Translations under genes and position numbers: made by a program
Part shown: piece after piece, positions 1 through 8,512 of the stretch
Position numbering within the stretch: position 1 is the stretch's first letter
How the letters are laid out: each line of letters starts with the position of its first letter
Notes under the pieces: generated by a model
Database searches by the model: none
Seen by the model: only the letters and a program-made list of their open reading frames with translations
What the model was told of the DNA's origin: nothing
Assembly: GCA_900541395.1 (NCBI GenBank)
Contig: UQJT01000006.1
Span: 35,215-99,214 of the forward strand
Origin: an uncultured Desulfovibrio sp.
Lineage (GTDB): Bacteria > Desulfobacterota > Desulfovibrionia > Desulfovibrionales > Desulfovibrionaceae
Direction: 5' to 3'
Length of the DNA: 64,000 nt

Positions 1-350
1 TCACCCAGGTTCAGGACGGCGAACAGGCATGGCGCACCTTGCAAAAGATACGCGACGACGCCGTCGCGACCGGACGCCCCGTGACGGATTTCATCCAGGG
101 CGTGATCAGCGATATAGAAATGCCCAATCTTGACGGCCTGACCCTATGCCGTTACCTCAAAGAGGACCCCATTCTGCGGCAGCTTCCCGTGGCTATGTTT
201 TCCTCGCTGATTACTCCTGCCATGTCCCGCAAGTGCGAAAGCGTGCACGCCGACGTCCAATTCGCCAAGCCCGACCTGCAGGCCATCAGCGATCGGATGT
301 ATGAACTCATCCAAGCTTACAATCACGAACCGGCCCTTGCGGCGGGGTAA
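1..350 (+). CDS. CheV-like chemotaxis protein, C-terminal receiver domain (5' truncated)
   Basis: The frame is already open at the left edge (codons begin at base 3), so this is the C-terminal end of a longer protein. It reads as a response-regulator receiver domain: the phospho-acceptor segment is SDIEMPNLDGLTL, followed by LPVAMFSS (the conserved Ser/Thr strand) and a Lys in QFAKPDL. The wording DIEMPNLDGL...FSSLI is typical of CheV, which joins a CheW-like domain to a receiver and couples chemoreceptors to CheA. The CheW part would lie left of the window, so CheV rather than another receiver protein is inferred from the receiver sequence alone. It ends 21 bp before lpxI. Confidence 0.75.
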   Translation, partial: TQVQDGEQAWRTLQKIRDDAVATGRPVTDFIQGVISDIEMPNLDGLTLCRYLKEDPILRQLPVAMFSSLITPAMSRKCESVHADVQFAKPDLQAISDRMYELIQAYNHEPALAAG

Positions 351-371
351 TTCCAGGTAACGGAGCGGTTC

Positions 372-1187
372 ATGCCCGAACATATCGGCATCATCGCCGG
401 AGGCGGACAATTTCCCCGCCTTGTCGCCCAAGGGGCGCGCGAGGCGGGGCTTTCCGTCGTGGCCTGCGGCTTTCACGGTCATACCGATCCCGCCCTGGCC
501 GGACATGTCGACGTCTTCCGCCTGCTGCATCTCGGGCAACTAAACAAGCTGTTGGCCTACTTTCACGACCAGGGAGTGCGCCGCCTGTGCCTGGCGGGCA
601 CCATCAACAAGCCCCGCGCCCTGGACTTCCGTCCCGACTGGCGAGCGGCCCGAGTGGTCTTTTCGCTACGGACCAAAGGCGACGACTCGCTGTTGCGGGC
701 CGTGCTCGGCGAATTGGAAAAAGAAGGGTTTGAAATGCTGTCGGCCGCCGATCTGGTGCCCTCGCTGCGCTGCCCTCCGGGCACGCTGACCCGTCGCGAA
801 CCCGATCCCGAGGCCTGGGCCGACATTCGCTATGCCTGGCCCGTGGCGGCCGGCATGGGGCGCTTTGATATCGGCCAGTGCCTGGTGGTGCGCCAAGGCA
901 TGGTAATCGCCGTGGAGTGCCTGGAAGGCACGGACGCCACCCTGAAGCGAGGGGCCGAACTGGGCGGCAAAGGCTGCGTGGCCCTCAAAATCGCCAAACC
1001 CGGCCAGGACGAACGGGTCGACCTGCCGTCGGTGGGGCTGACCACCATCCGGAACCTGGTGGAGGGCGGTTATGCCGCCCTGGCCGTGCAGGCGGGCAAG
1101 ACCCTGTTTTTCGACCGCGAAGCCAGTCTGACCCTTGCCGACAAGCATAAGTTGGCCATTGTGGCCCTGCCCGACGATTTCGCCTGA
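372..1187 (+). CDS. lpxI: UDP-2,3-diacylglucosamine diphosphatase LpxI
   Basis: This 271-residue protein matches the LpxI (DUF1009) family in length and layout. The N-terminus IGIIAGGGQFPRLVA is the family's opening motif, and the C-terminal domain carries ECLEGTDATLKRGAEL, followed by the conserved segment around DLPSVGLTTI. LpxI hydrolyses UDP-2,3-diacylglucosamine to lipid X and UMP at the cytoplasmic face of the membrane and replaces LpxH in many delta-proteobacteria. It starts at the ATG just after the chemotaxis gene and ends convergent with the DUF3089 gene. In many genomes lpxI sits beside lpxA and lpxB; here its right-hand neighbour is unrelated, so the lipid A cluster, if any, would lie to the left. 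Confidence 0.9.
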   Translation: MPEHIGIIAGGGQFPRLVAQGAREAGLSVVACGFHGHTDPALAGHVDVFRLLHLGQLNKLLAYFHDQGVRRLCLAGTINKPRALDFRPDWRAARVVFSLRTKGDDSLLRAVLGELEKEGFEMLSAADLVPSLRCPPGTLTRREPDPEAWADIRYAWPVAAGMGRFDIGQCLVVRQGMVIAVECLEGTDATLKRGAELGGKGCVALKIAKPGQDERVDLPSVGLTTIRNLVEGGYAALAVQAGKTLFFDREASLTLADKHKLAIVALPDDFA

Positions 1188-1252
1188 CGCCGCCGTTTCC
1201 CGTCCCGGACTCTTCGTCCCTTCCTTCGGGGGGAGCTTTCGGCAGGGCGGCT

Positions 1253-2227
1253 TTAAATACGCTGACGCGCGTTTTCAGTCCGCTTCTGCAGCCAGGCATG
1301 GGCCCGCCGCCGGGCGTTTTCCTCCAGATTGCGGTAAAAAAACGAAATGTTGCGCCGGTGCAGATCTCCGGGCGGGAAATAATCGCCCGGAGCGGCCGAG
1401 CATACGCCGCCGTCCGTCAGTTCGGGCGCGGTCAGATCGCACACGCCCACCACCAGCGCGCCCAAGGCGGGATCGATCCAGGCGTCGGTGAAACGCGGGA
1501 CCTCGCGTACGAAACGACCTTCGTCGTCGAACTCCACCATGCCCAGATGGAGCCCGGCCGGGGCGTAATCGGGCGTATTGACCCAATTGAGAGGGTTGAC
1601 GCACAACGCGCCGGGCAACAGCGTCAGGCCCCGCGTTCCTCCTTTGGCCAGAGTATTGTACGTGACAATGACCCCCGTGTCGTCCGGGCCCGATGCCAAC
1701 CTCATGCCGGGGTGCGCGGCCAGATCGGCGGCGGTCACCGAATAGCCTATAATATAGGCCGCCACCAGTCGGGAGCACAGTTCGGGATCGGCCAAAGTAT
1801 TTTTCATGAGTTCCAGAAGCACAATGGCTCCCTGGCTGTGTCCGGCCAGGATGAAGGGCCGTCCTTGGTTCCAGCGCTCCAGATAATAATGAAAGGCGGC
1901 CTGGATGTCCGCGCAAGGCACGGCGTAGGCTTTCATCAGTTCGGGCGCGGGCAGCAGGTTCATCTCCATGGACACTTGGCGGCAGTGGGGCTGAAAAATG
2001 TTGCCCGCCGCCGCGAAGGCCGAGGCCTGAGTCAGACGGGGGCGGCGGGCCAGAGCCCGGTGGTCGGGGTCGGCCGGATCGAAATAGACCAAGCCCGCCC
2101 CGGACAGCAGAGTGCCCGGCGCGAAAAACACGTCCACGGCTTTTTCCGGATGATCCGGGTGTTCGGGCGTGAAGGCCCAGGCCATATCCGAAGCATAGTC
2201 CGGCGCGGCGGGAACGGCGATGTTCAT
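1253..2227 (-). CDS. DUF3089 family alpha/beta-hydrolase-like protein
   Basis: The 324-residue product has the nucleophile-elbow motif GHSQG (in FILAGHSQGAIVLLEL), as in lipases and esterases, and resembles the DUF3089 family through segments such as DVFFAPGTLL and NPLNWV. No signal peptide is evident at the chosen ATG, although DUF3089 proteins elsewhere are often exported. The start overlaps the end of the xdhC-like gene by 4 bp (ATGA), which indicates translational coupling and makes it the last gene of the operon running from 7127. The substrate is unknown. Its link to the radical-SAM/CoA-ligase genes is by position only. Confidence 0.7.
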   Translation of the reverse strand: MNIAVPAAPDYASDMAWAFTPEHPDHPEKAVDVFFAPGTLLSGAGLVYFDPADPDHRALARRPRLTQASAFAAAGNIFQPHCRQVSMEMNLLPAPELMKAYAVPCADIQAAFHYYLERWNQGRPFILAGHSQGAIVLLELMKNTLADPELCSRLVAAYIIGYSVTAADLAAHPGMRLASGPDDTGVIVTYNTLAKGGTRGLTLLPGALCVNPLNWVNTPDYAPAGLHLGMVEFDDEGRFVREVPRFTDAWIDPALGALVVGVCDLTAPELTDGGVCSAAPGDYFPPGDLHRRNISFFYRNLEENARRRAHAWLQKRTENARQRI

Positions 2228-3249
2228 AGAGCGTTTCTCCTATGGGCCACGCATTCGCCCACAATGCTGACGGCTATTTCCCCCGGCGTTTCCGCGCCGA
2301 TGGGCAAACCTATAGGGCAATGCACCCGGGCCAGCGCGGCGTCGGACACTCCCTTGCGCCTCAGGGCGTCATACACGGCATCGCGTTTGCGACGGCTGCC
2401 GATCATGCCGATATAGCCCGCCCCGGTGGCCAGGGCCTGCTCCAGAGCCACGGCGTCGTGCGCGTGCCCGCGAGTCAGTATAACCGCGTAGGCATTTTCG
2501 TCCATGAGAATATCCCGGAAGCAGTCCGCAAACTCCGGCACCACGGACACCCTGGCCGCCCGGGGAAAGCGCTCGACCGACGCGAATTCGGGCCTGTCGT
2601 CCAGGACGACGACCTCAAACCCGGCCGCTTCGGCCACCGCCGCCGTAGCCAGCGCCACATGGCCGCCCCCGGCCAGGATCAGGCGGGGCGGAGTCGGCCA
2701 CGGTTCCACAAACCACAGCCCGCCGTCCGGTCCGGTCAAAGCGCGGGCGCAGAGCAGGCCCCGGGCCGCATTTCCCAGCGCGGCGGACAGTTGGTCGCTT
2801 CCGCCCTCTTTCATCAGCAATACCCGCCGGGGCGACGTCTCCGTTCCGTCCGACGCCGTATTCAGACGCGTGGCAGTGCCCGTGACCCTGCCTTCGGCCA
2901 AAGCGGCGGCCAGAGCCTCAAAAAAAGGCCGGTCGGCGGGTCGCAAAAGTTCCACAAATACCTGAAGGCGGCCACCGCAGATCATGTCGGCCCCGGCGGC
3001 CAGATCGCCGCTTAAATCGAAATCCAGCACCTCGGCCGGGGCTCCGGCCAACACGCGGGCCGCCGCCTCCAGAGAGCGGGCCTCCAGCAGTCCGCCTCCC
3101 ACGCTGCCGCCCGCCAGACCGCGCGCGTCGACCAGCATTTTGGCTCCGGCCGTGCGCGGGGACGACCCGGCCTGAGTCATGATGGTGGCCGCCGCCAGGC
3201 TTTCGCCCCGGCGCAAAATATCAAGAATAAGCGTCAGCATCTCGTTCAT
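2224..3249 (-). CDS. XdhC/CoxI family molybdenum-hydroxylase maturation protein
   Basis: An N-terminal XdhC domain (AAATIMTQAGSSPRTAGAKM, then GSVGGGLLEARSLEAA) is followed by a C-terminal Rossmann domain (RLILAGGGHVALATAAVA). In studied members, XdhC binds molybdenum cofactor and helps sulfurate and insert it into xanthine-dehydrogenase-type enzymes. I chose the ATG at 3249, encoding MNEML, because GGAAA precedes it and the family homology starts there; a longer frame would run 56 codons into the upstream gene. It overlaps the end of the CoA ligase gene by 29 bp and the DUF3089 start by 4 bp. A molybdenum hydroxylase (Mop) lies at 29.2-31.9 kb and is the obvious client. Confidence 0.85.
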   Translation of the reverse strand: MNEMLTLILDILRRGESLAAATIMTQAGSSPRTAGAKMLVDARGLAGGSVGGGLLEARSLEAAARVLAGAPAEVLDFDLSGDLAAGADMICGGRLQVFVELLRPADRPFFEALAAALAEGRVTGTATRLNTASDGTETSPRRVLLMKEGGSDQLSAALGNAARGLLCARALTGPDGGLWFVEPWPTPPRLILAGGGHVALATAAVAEAAGFEVVVLDDRPEFASVERFPRAARVSVVPEFADCFRDILMDENAYAVILTRGHAHDAVALEQALATGAGYIGMIGSRRKRDAVYDALRRKGVSDAALARVHCPIGLPIGAETPGEIAVSIVGECVAHRRNAL

Positions 3250-4408
3250 GGGCGTTTCCTTTTTCCGGCGTCGCCACGCGGCGGCCGCCGTTTTCATCCG
3301 ACACCAGGCGGCCGACGACCCGGCCCAGGCGTCGCAAGGGGCTGCCGCAGCGGCAGGGGCCGGGCAGCACAGCCGCCACGTCGCCGGTACGGTACCGGAC
3401 CAGGGGCAAAGCTTCACGGGTCAGGGTAGTGATCACAATTTCTCCGCATTCGCCCTCGGGCATAGGGCAACCGCTCGCCGGGTCCACGATTTCCAGCCAC
3501 AGATCGGCTTCACGCCAGTGGAGGCCGTCGTGGGCCACGCACTCCACTCCGCCGCCGTAGGCGCTTTCGGTCAGGCCGTAGTGATCGAACACCTCGCAAC
3601 GCCAGGCGAAGGTTACGGCGTCGCGCAGATCGGGCGGCAACGGTTCGGAACTGGCCAGCACGGCCCGCAGCCCCGTATAGCTTCCTTCCCCATACCCTGC
3701 CAGGCGGCTTACTTCGGCCGAATCCAGCAGGCGGCGTATCTGCGAGGGAGCCGCCACCAGGCAAGCGGGCCGCCAACGGCGCAATTCGGCCGAGAATCCC
3801 GCCGGGTCGGCCCGGGGCTCTCCCGCCACGCCCCGGCACACCGGCTCGCCTTGGGCCGGACCGCCCCCCAACCGGGCCAGAGCGCGAATGAGCAGATCGG
3901 CCACGCCGCCGGGCCGCTCCGCGCCGGGCAACAGAATCAGCACCGTATCGCCGGGCCGGGCCAATACGCCCATGCCCACGGCAAAAAACTCCCCGGTGCG
4001 GGCCAGGTCGTCTTCCGAAAATGCCAGCCGCTTGACCGCACTCCGACCTCCCGTGGTGCCCGAGGTGTGCAGCGTGACCATGCGGGCCACCTTGTCCTGC
4101 GACACGCACAACAGACGCCGCCAGCCCTCCCCGGCCAGCTCGGCGGGATCGGTGAAGGGGATCAGGGTCAAGTCCTCCGCAACGCGGGGCCATAGCCCCC
4201 GGCGCAGTCCTTCACGCACGAAAGCGGGCAATGTCGCAAAACGCTCGCGATACAGCGGACTGCGTTCCATGACCAGGCGCAAAGTCCGGCGCAGGGCATC
4301 CATCTGCCAGGCCCGCACCCCCGCCGGATCGGGCCGGGCGTCCGGCAGACCGCACAACCCCGCAATCCAGGGGTCCAGGGGACAGAAAGACGAAGGGCGG
4401 CCGCTCAC
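3221..4408 (-). CDS. AMP-dependent CoA ligase, DVU_1553-like
   Basis: The 395-residue protein is an adenylate-forming enzyme of the phenylacetate-CoA-ligase type. The phosphate-binding loop reads TLHTSGTTGGRSAVK, the A5 region YGLTESAYGGG, and the late Asp motif RYRTGD. It is shorter than typical PaaK proteins (about 430 residues), with little after the C-terminal sub-domain CRCGSPLRRLGRVVGR. Members of this family beside radical SAM genes in Desulfovibrio are called the DVU_1553 family; the acid they activate is not known. The start overlaps the end of the radical SAM gene by 4 bp, so the two are probably co-translated. Confidence 0.82.
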   Translation of the reverse strand: MSGRPSSFCPLDPWIAGLCGLPDARPDPAGVRAWQMDALRRTLRLVMERSPLYRERFATLPAFVREGLRRGLWPRVAEDLTLIPFTDPAELAGEGWRRLLCVSQDKVARMVTLHTSGTTGGRSAVKRLAFSEDDLARTGEFFAVGMGVLARPGDTVLILLPGAERPGGVADLLIRALARLGGGPAQGEPVCRGVAGEPRADPAGFSAELRRWRPACLVAAPSQIRRLLDSAEVSRLAGYGEGSYTGLRAVLASSEPLPPDLRDAVTFAWRCEVFDHYGLTESAYGGGVECVAHDGLHWREADLWLEIVDPASGCPMPEGECGEIVITTLTREALPLVRYRTGDVAAVLPGPCRCGSPLRRLGRVVGRLVSDENGGRRVATPEKGNAHERDADAYS

Positions 4409-5856
4409 GCCCGTTCCGCTCCGGCCACGCCCCGGTCCGCGCCGCGATATAGAGGCGTCCCGTCCAAGGCCGTCAAATTATAAAGGCAGAACGGCACCAA
4501 CAGACCTTCCGGCGACACCACATGGATGCAGCAGCCGCGCACCCGCTCCAGGTCCAGCGTCAGAGCATCCTGAAAGGTCATGCCCGACACGGTGAATCGC
4601 CGGGCCAGTCCGGCCCGGGCCAGAAAACGATCAAAGTCGTCGCCTTGGTCCGTCCCCTCTCTCCCCTCCTCGGCGGCGGGCGGCGCGCTCCAATGGCGGG
4701 CGGTGAAGGCCCGGGACACCCGCGCGCCCTCCTCGGCCGCAATGGGCGAAGCAAGGGAAACGCCGCCGTCGGCGGCGACGGAAGCGGCGGCCTGCTTGAC
4801 GACGGGCGCGGCCCGCAAGGCGCGGGATGACGGAGCGCAGCAGTCGCCGCCCCCCTCGATGAGGGCCAGCCCCTCCGGAGTACGTCGGTATACGGCGCTG
4901 AAAGAGCACAGGGCATGTTCACAGCCGGGCGGGTGAAAATCGGTGACGGACAGCAGACCTCCGCTCTGCCCGGCCAGGGCGCGCATGGTTTCGGGCAGGG
5001 TGACGCGCGGAGCGGCGGCCGCATCCCACGGAAAACGTCCGAACGAGGCGGCGGGCTGAAGATGCAGGCCGCGCACAGAGGGGCCCAACTCCAGGGCCAG
5101 GCGCAACAGATCGCCCAATTTGTCCAGATTGACGCCCCGGACCACGGTGGCCACCAGCACCACGCCCAGGCCCGCCCCGGCGCAGGCCTTCACAGCCCGC
5201 AGTTTGTCGTCCAGGCAGGGCCTACCGCGCAAAGCCCGGTACACGTCGTCATCCGCCCCGTCAAACTGCAGGTATACCGAATCAAGCCCGGCTTCGGCCA
5301 GGGCGCGCACGTAGCCCGGGTCGCGCCCCAGGCGCAGACCGTTGCTGTTGACCTGAATGAAGGCGAAACCCTTGCGCCGGGCCAAGCCGACAAGAGCGGG
5401 CAAATCGTCCCGCAGTGTGGGTTCGCCGCCGGAAAGCTGCACATTGCACGCGCCCGAGGCTTCCCACAGGCGGTCCAGCTGGAAGCCCAGCCGTTCCAAA
5501 TCCGGATCGGGCATAGTCGCCTGGCCGGACCCGGCGTAACACACCGGGCACCCCAGATCGCAACGGGCCGTGACTTCGATCTGCCCGGTACAGGTGTGTT
5601 GGCCGTGTTCGGGGCACAGCCCGCAGTCGAAGGGGCAGCCACGCTCCGCTTCCACAAAGGGTCGCCGGGGGTAAGACGGGATTTTAGGCCGCCGCCAGCC
5701 CGACATAGCCGGTTCGCCCACCCAGGCCGCAACGCGGAACGGACCGTGGTCGGGACAGTTTTTAATCAACTCCATCCGGCCGGGGCCGGTTTCCTCGTAG
5801 CGCGCGTCCACCCGGCGCAGACAAACCGGGCATACGCTCCGGGTAAGATATTCCAT
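4405..5856 (-). CDS. trsS: Radical SAM protein, TrsS-like
   Basis: The 483-residue enzyme has a radical-SAM cluster motif CDLGCPVC (C99, C103, C106), preceded by two further Cys groups: CPVC at 9-12, and CPFDCGLC at 74-81 with C89. The GGE motif (QLSGGEPTL) follows. This layout, with an N-terminal zinc-finger-like part, resembles the TrsS and tetraether-lipid-synthase-like radical SAM families. The reaction is unknown; relatives make C-C bonds or modify lipids or cofactors. The gene lies 1 bp from the C-GCAxxG-C-C gene upstream and overlaps the CoA ligase gene downstream, so it is in a tight operon. The TrsS name is from memory of the DVU1553-1558 context and was not checked by search. Confidence 0.8.
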   Translation of the reverse strand: MEYLTRSVCPVCLRRVDARYEETGPGRMELIKNCPDHGPFRVAAWVGEPAMSGWRRPKIPSYPRRPFVEAERGCPFDCGLCPEHGQHTCTGQIEVTARCDLGCPVCYAGSGQATMPDPDLERLGFQLDRLWEASGACNVQLSGGEPTLRDDLPALVGLARRKGFAFIQVNSNGLRLGRDPGYVRALAEAGLDSVYLQFDGADDDVYRALRGRPCLDDKLRAVKACAGAGLGVVLVATVVRGVNLDKLGDLLRLALELGPSVRGLHLQPAASFGRFPWDAAAAPRVTLPETMRALAGQSGGLLSVTDFHPPGCEHALCSFSAVYRRTPEGLALIEGGGDCCAPSSRALRAAPVVKQAAASVAADGGVSLASPIAAEEGARVSRAFTARHWSAPPAAEEGREGTDQGDDFDRFLARAGLARRFTVSGMTFQDALTLDLERVRGCCIHVVSPEGLLVPFCLYNLTALDGTPLYRGADRGVAGAERA

Positions 5857-5857
5857 G

Positions 5858-6340
5858 TCAACGGACCTGCTTGGGCTGGGTAATGTCGATATCGTAGGCG
5901 GCGGTCAGCTCCACAATCTTTTCCCAGCATTCGGCCAGTAGCCCGCCGCACAACATCATGTCCGGTTCGGCATCCGGACCGGCCGCGCCGCCCGCCACTC
6001 CCAGCGACACCTGGGGACAGGACGTGCCGCCATAGGCCGCCGTACGTTCCTGAAACCAATCCACGTAATCGGCTATCAGGGCCACGGCCATGGGATGCGC
6101 CGGATCATCCGCCCCTCCGTGCCCGGCAGCATGGCTCAGCACCGCCACGCCTCCGGTCAGAAAGCCGCAGGGTCCGCCCGTGTACAGGATGCCCCGGCAA
6201 AAGCCCCACAAGGCACGCACCAGGCCGGGATTTTCCTCGCCTGAAGTCTGGAGGGCCAGGCGCATCAACAACTGACTGCAACAATCCCCTTGCTTTACCC
6301 AGGGGAGCATTTCCAACAACAACGGATTCACGGCATTCAT
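5858..6340 (-). CDS. C-GCAxxG-C-C family protein, DVU_1555-like
   Basis: This 160-residue protein has the spaced cysteines of the C-GCAxxG-C-C (Redox_tautom) family: GDCCSQLL near residue 20, a middle segment FCRGILYTGGPCGFLTGG, and late cysteines in GTSCPQVSL, MMLCGGLL and AECWEKI. Family members are thought to carry a redox or metal centre, but no reaction is established. It sits 7 bp after the methyltransferase and 1 bp before the radical SAM gene. In Desulfovibrio this form is found only beside the same radical SAM and CoA-ligase partners as far as I recall. Confidence 0.8.
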   Translation of the reverse strand: MNAVNPLLLEMLPWVKQGDCCSQLLMRLALQTSGEENPGLVRALWGFCRGILYTGGPCGFLTGGVAVLSHAAGHGGADDPAHPMAVALIADYVDWFQERTAAYGGTSCPQVSLGVAGGAAGPDAEPDMMLCGGLLAECWEKIVELTAAYDIDITQPKQVR

Positions 6341-6347
6341 GGCAAGC

Positions 6348-7127
6348 TCACGTATGTTTGGCCGCGGCCGTCTTCCGGGCGGCCATCACAATATACCCGA
6401 AACGGCGGACAAGGTCACGACCGGAAGCGGGCGCGGCGCAATCCGCCCCCAGCCAGCGGGCCAGGCCGGACAGGCTGCCGCCGCCGAATACCAGGCGGGC
6501 GGACAGTTCGGCCAAAGCTCGACTGTGATCCTCCTCGGCCAGGACGGCAAAACCGTGGCGCTCCAGCAGCGCGCGCAAGGCGGGCGCGCTCATGGCCCCG
6601 GCCAGACAACTGCCGCCGCCGCAAGAGGCTCTCCGGGCGAAGCCGCCCCCGCGCTCATACACATCGGCCACCAGAAACGCCCCGTCCGGTCGCAGGACGC
6701 GGGCCGTTTCCGCCACGGCCGAGTCCGGGTCCGTTGTCAGAGACAGGACACATTCGCAGACTGCCAGGTCCTGGGAGGAGTCGTCCAACGGCAGACGTTC
6801 CGCCCGGCCGGACACAAAGCGGGGCGGCGGCGCGGACGCGGGCAGAGCGGCGGCTCCCCGGGCGGCTTCGCTCAGTAAATCCGATGAGGGATCGATGCCC
6901 GTCACCCGGACCCCCTGCGACGCCAGCCAAAGCGCCGTGGCCCCGGCGCCGCAACCTATGTCGAGAGCCTCCAGGTCGGCCGCTCCGTCCGGACGGAGCG
7001 TCAGGCCGCACAGGGCCAATCCCCGCCGGGTCATGGCCTCGCCGCCGGGGCGCAGAGTCAGACCCGACGCCGCCCGAAATTCAGGCTGTTCATAGAGACG
7101 AAAGGAGGAATCGACGTCATGCGGCAT
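6348..7127 (-). CDS. SAM-dependent methyltransferase, DVU_1556/TrsM-like
   Basis: This class I methyltransferase carries motif I as ALDIGCGAGATALWLA and motif II around VTGIDPSS. The ATG at 7127 (MPHDVDSSFRLYEQ) fits the start of the family. The frame stays open for 51 more codons upstream, but that stretch overlaps the divergent MFS promoter region and shows no homology I recognise. The ribosome site ahead of 7127 is weak, so the start is not certain. It heads the six-gene operon 7127-1253. In other Desulfovibrio genomes I expect the DVU_1557/1558-like genes directly upstream; here two unrelated genes intervene. Confidence 0.78.
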   Translation of the reverse strand: MPHDVDSSFRLYEQPEFRAASGLTLRPGGEAMTRRGLALCGLTLRPDGAADLEALDIGCGAGATALWLASQGVRVTGIDPSSDLLSEAARGAAALPASAPPPRFVSGRAERLPLDDSSQDLAVCECVLSLTTDPDSAVAETARVLRPDGAFLVADVYERGGGFARRASCGGGSCLAGAMSAPALRALLERHGFAVLAEEDHSRALAELSARLVFGGGSLSGLARWLGADCAAPASGRDLVRRFGYIVMAARKTAAAKHT

Positions 7128-7273
7128 GCGTCCACCATGCCTCAGGAAGCCGATCAGGTCCAGCCCCGGCAACGCGGAACAAACGCCGCCGGATTGACGA
7201 CAGGGGAGGCTCAAAGCCCTCGTCGAGACGGACGCATACGATGCGCCCGCCTTGAAGTTATCACGCACCTTTC

Positions 7274-7302
7274 TTGACAAAGTTCGGGGGCCCTTCTACA
7301 GC
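7274..7302 (+). promoter_or_regulatory. Possible sigma-70 promoter of the MFS gene
   Basis: A perfect TTGACA (7274-7279) is followed after 17 bp by TACAGC, a weak -10 match. It points at the MFS gene start 40 bp downstream and lies just outside the start of the divergent methyltransferase gene. Sequence match only. Confidence 0.35.
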
Positions 7303-7341
7303 TTGATGTTCTTATTTGTGAGCAACCCGACGCAGGTTTTT

Positions 7342-8484
7342 ATGGTTCGTTTCCGCCCCTCCCATCCCGCAGCGGCCCATTGGGCCTGCGCCTACTTTTT
7401 CGCCACCTGCGGCGTGGCCTATGGTACGGTCATGTCGCGCATCCCGGCTATCAAAGGCGAAGTGGGGCTGAACGAGGCGGAGTTGGGGTCCGCCCTGCTC
7501 TGCCTGGGGCTGGGCGCCCTGACGGCTTTTGCCGGGGCGGGCTGGGCCCAAACCCGCATCGGCAGCCGCCCGGTGCTTATTTTCGGCGGGTTGGCCCAAT
7601 TGCTTGCCTTTCCTCTGGTGGGACTGGCCGAGAATCTGTGGAGTCTGGCCCTGGCTTTTTACGTGTTGGGCCTGTTCAACGGCACCACGGAGGCGGCCAT
7701 GGGCACCCAGGCCATCTTGGTGGAGCGCGCGGCGGGCAGGCCGCGCCTGTCGTCCCTGCACGCCTTGTACAGTTTCGGCGGACTTATCGGGTCGCTGGGC
7801 GGGGCGCTGCTGGCCGGGTTCACCCCGTTGACGCATTTCTGTCTGGTCGCCGTGCCGGCTCTGTGTCCCCTGCCCTTTGCCGCGTTGCGCCTGCTGCCCG
7901 ACACGCCCGAGCCGGCGCGGGAGAAACGGGGCTTCCGCGCTCCTCCGCTGCCGCTGTTGCTTCTCGGTTTCATGGCTTTGTGCTGTTACGCCGCCGAAGG
8001 CACCGTGGGGGACTGGGGAGCCCTGTTGCTCCATCAGTTTAAAGGCGCTTCCGACCGTACCGCCGCCCTGGCCTACGCCGCCTTTTCCGCCACCATGGCC
8101 GTATGCCGTCTGTTCGGAGATCGACTGCGGGCGACATACGGCGATTATGCGCTCATGCGCCGCCTGGCCGTGGTCGCCACCTCGGGCATTCTGCTGGCGC
8201 TTTTCTCGCCCTGGGCGGCCGCCAGCCTGGCCGGGTACGCCCTGATGGGCGCGGGCCAGTCGGTTATCGTGCCCATCGTGTTCAGCGCCGTGGGCCGCAC
8301 ATCGGGCATGTCCACCGGTTCCGCCGTGGCCGTGGCCTCGGCCATGGGCTTCGGGGGCCTGCTTCTGGCTCCCCCGCTGATCGGCATTCTGGCCCAAGCC
8401 GTGGGCTTGGACAAGGCCCTGTGGGTAGTGGTGGCGCTGTACGCCTGCCTGATAGGCGGCGCCCGTCTGGTCCGGAAAAATTAG
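7342..8484 (+). CDS. Major facilitator superfamily transporter, YbjJ-like
   Basis: The 380-residue protein has about twelve hydrophobic segments and opens with AYFFATCGVAYGTVMSRIPAIK, typical of YbjJ/FucP-like MFS carriers; a second family signature is GTVGDWGALLL. The ATG at 7342 is preferred because the membrane domain begins soon after. In-frame starts further up (7306, 7252) would put promoter-like sequence inside the gene. It is the only plus-strand gene between 1.2 and 19.8 kb and breaks the otherwise minus-strand Trs-type locus. The substrate is unknown; relatives have been linked to sugars or export, and no neighbour gives a clear clue. Confidence 0.8.
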   Translation: MVRFRPSHPAAAHWACAYFFATCGVAYGTVMSRIPAIKGEVGLNEAELGSALLCLGLGALTAFAGAGWAQTRIGSRPVLIFGGLAQLLAFPLVGLAENLWSLALAFYVLGLFNGTTEAAMGTQAILVERAAGRPRLSSLHALYSFGGLIGSLGGALLAGFTPLTHFCLVAVPALCPLPFAALRLLPDTPEPAREKRGFRAPPLPLLLLGFMALCCYAAEGTVGDWGALLLHQFKGASDRTAALAYAAFSATMAVCRLFGDRLRATYGDYALMRRLAVVATSGILLALFSPWAAASLAGYALMGAGQSVIVPIVFSAVGRTSGMSTGSAVAVASAMGFGGLLLAPPLIGILAQAVGLDKALWVVVALYACLIGGARLVRKN

Positions 8485-8512
8485 GCCATGACTCCGGTAT
8501 AACGCCCCACCG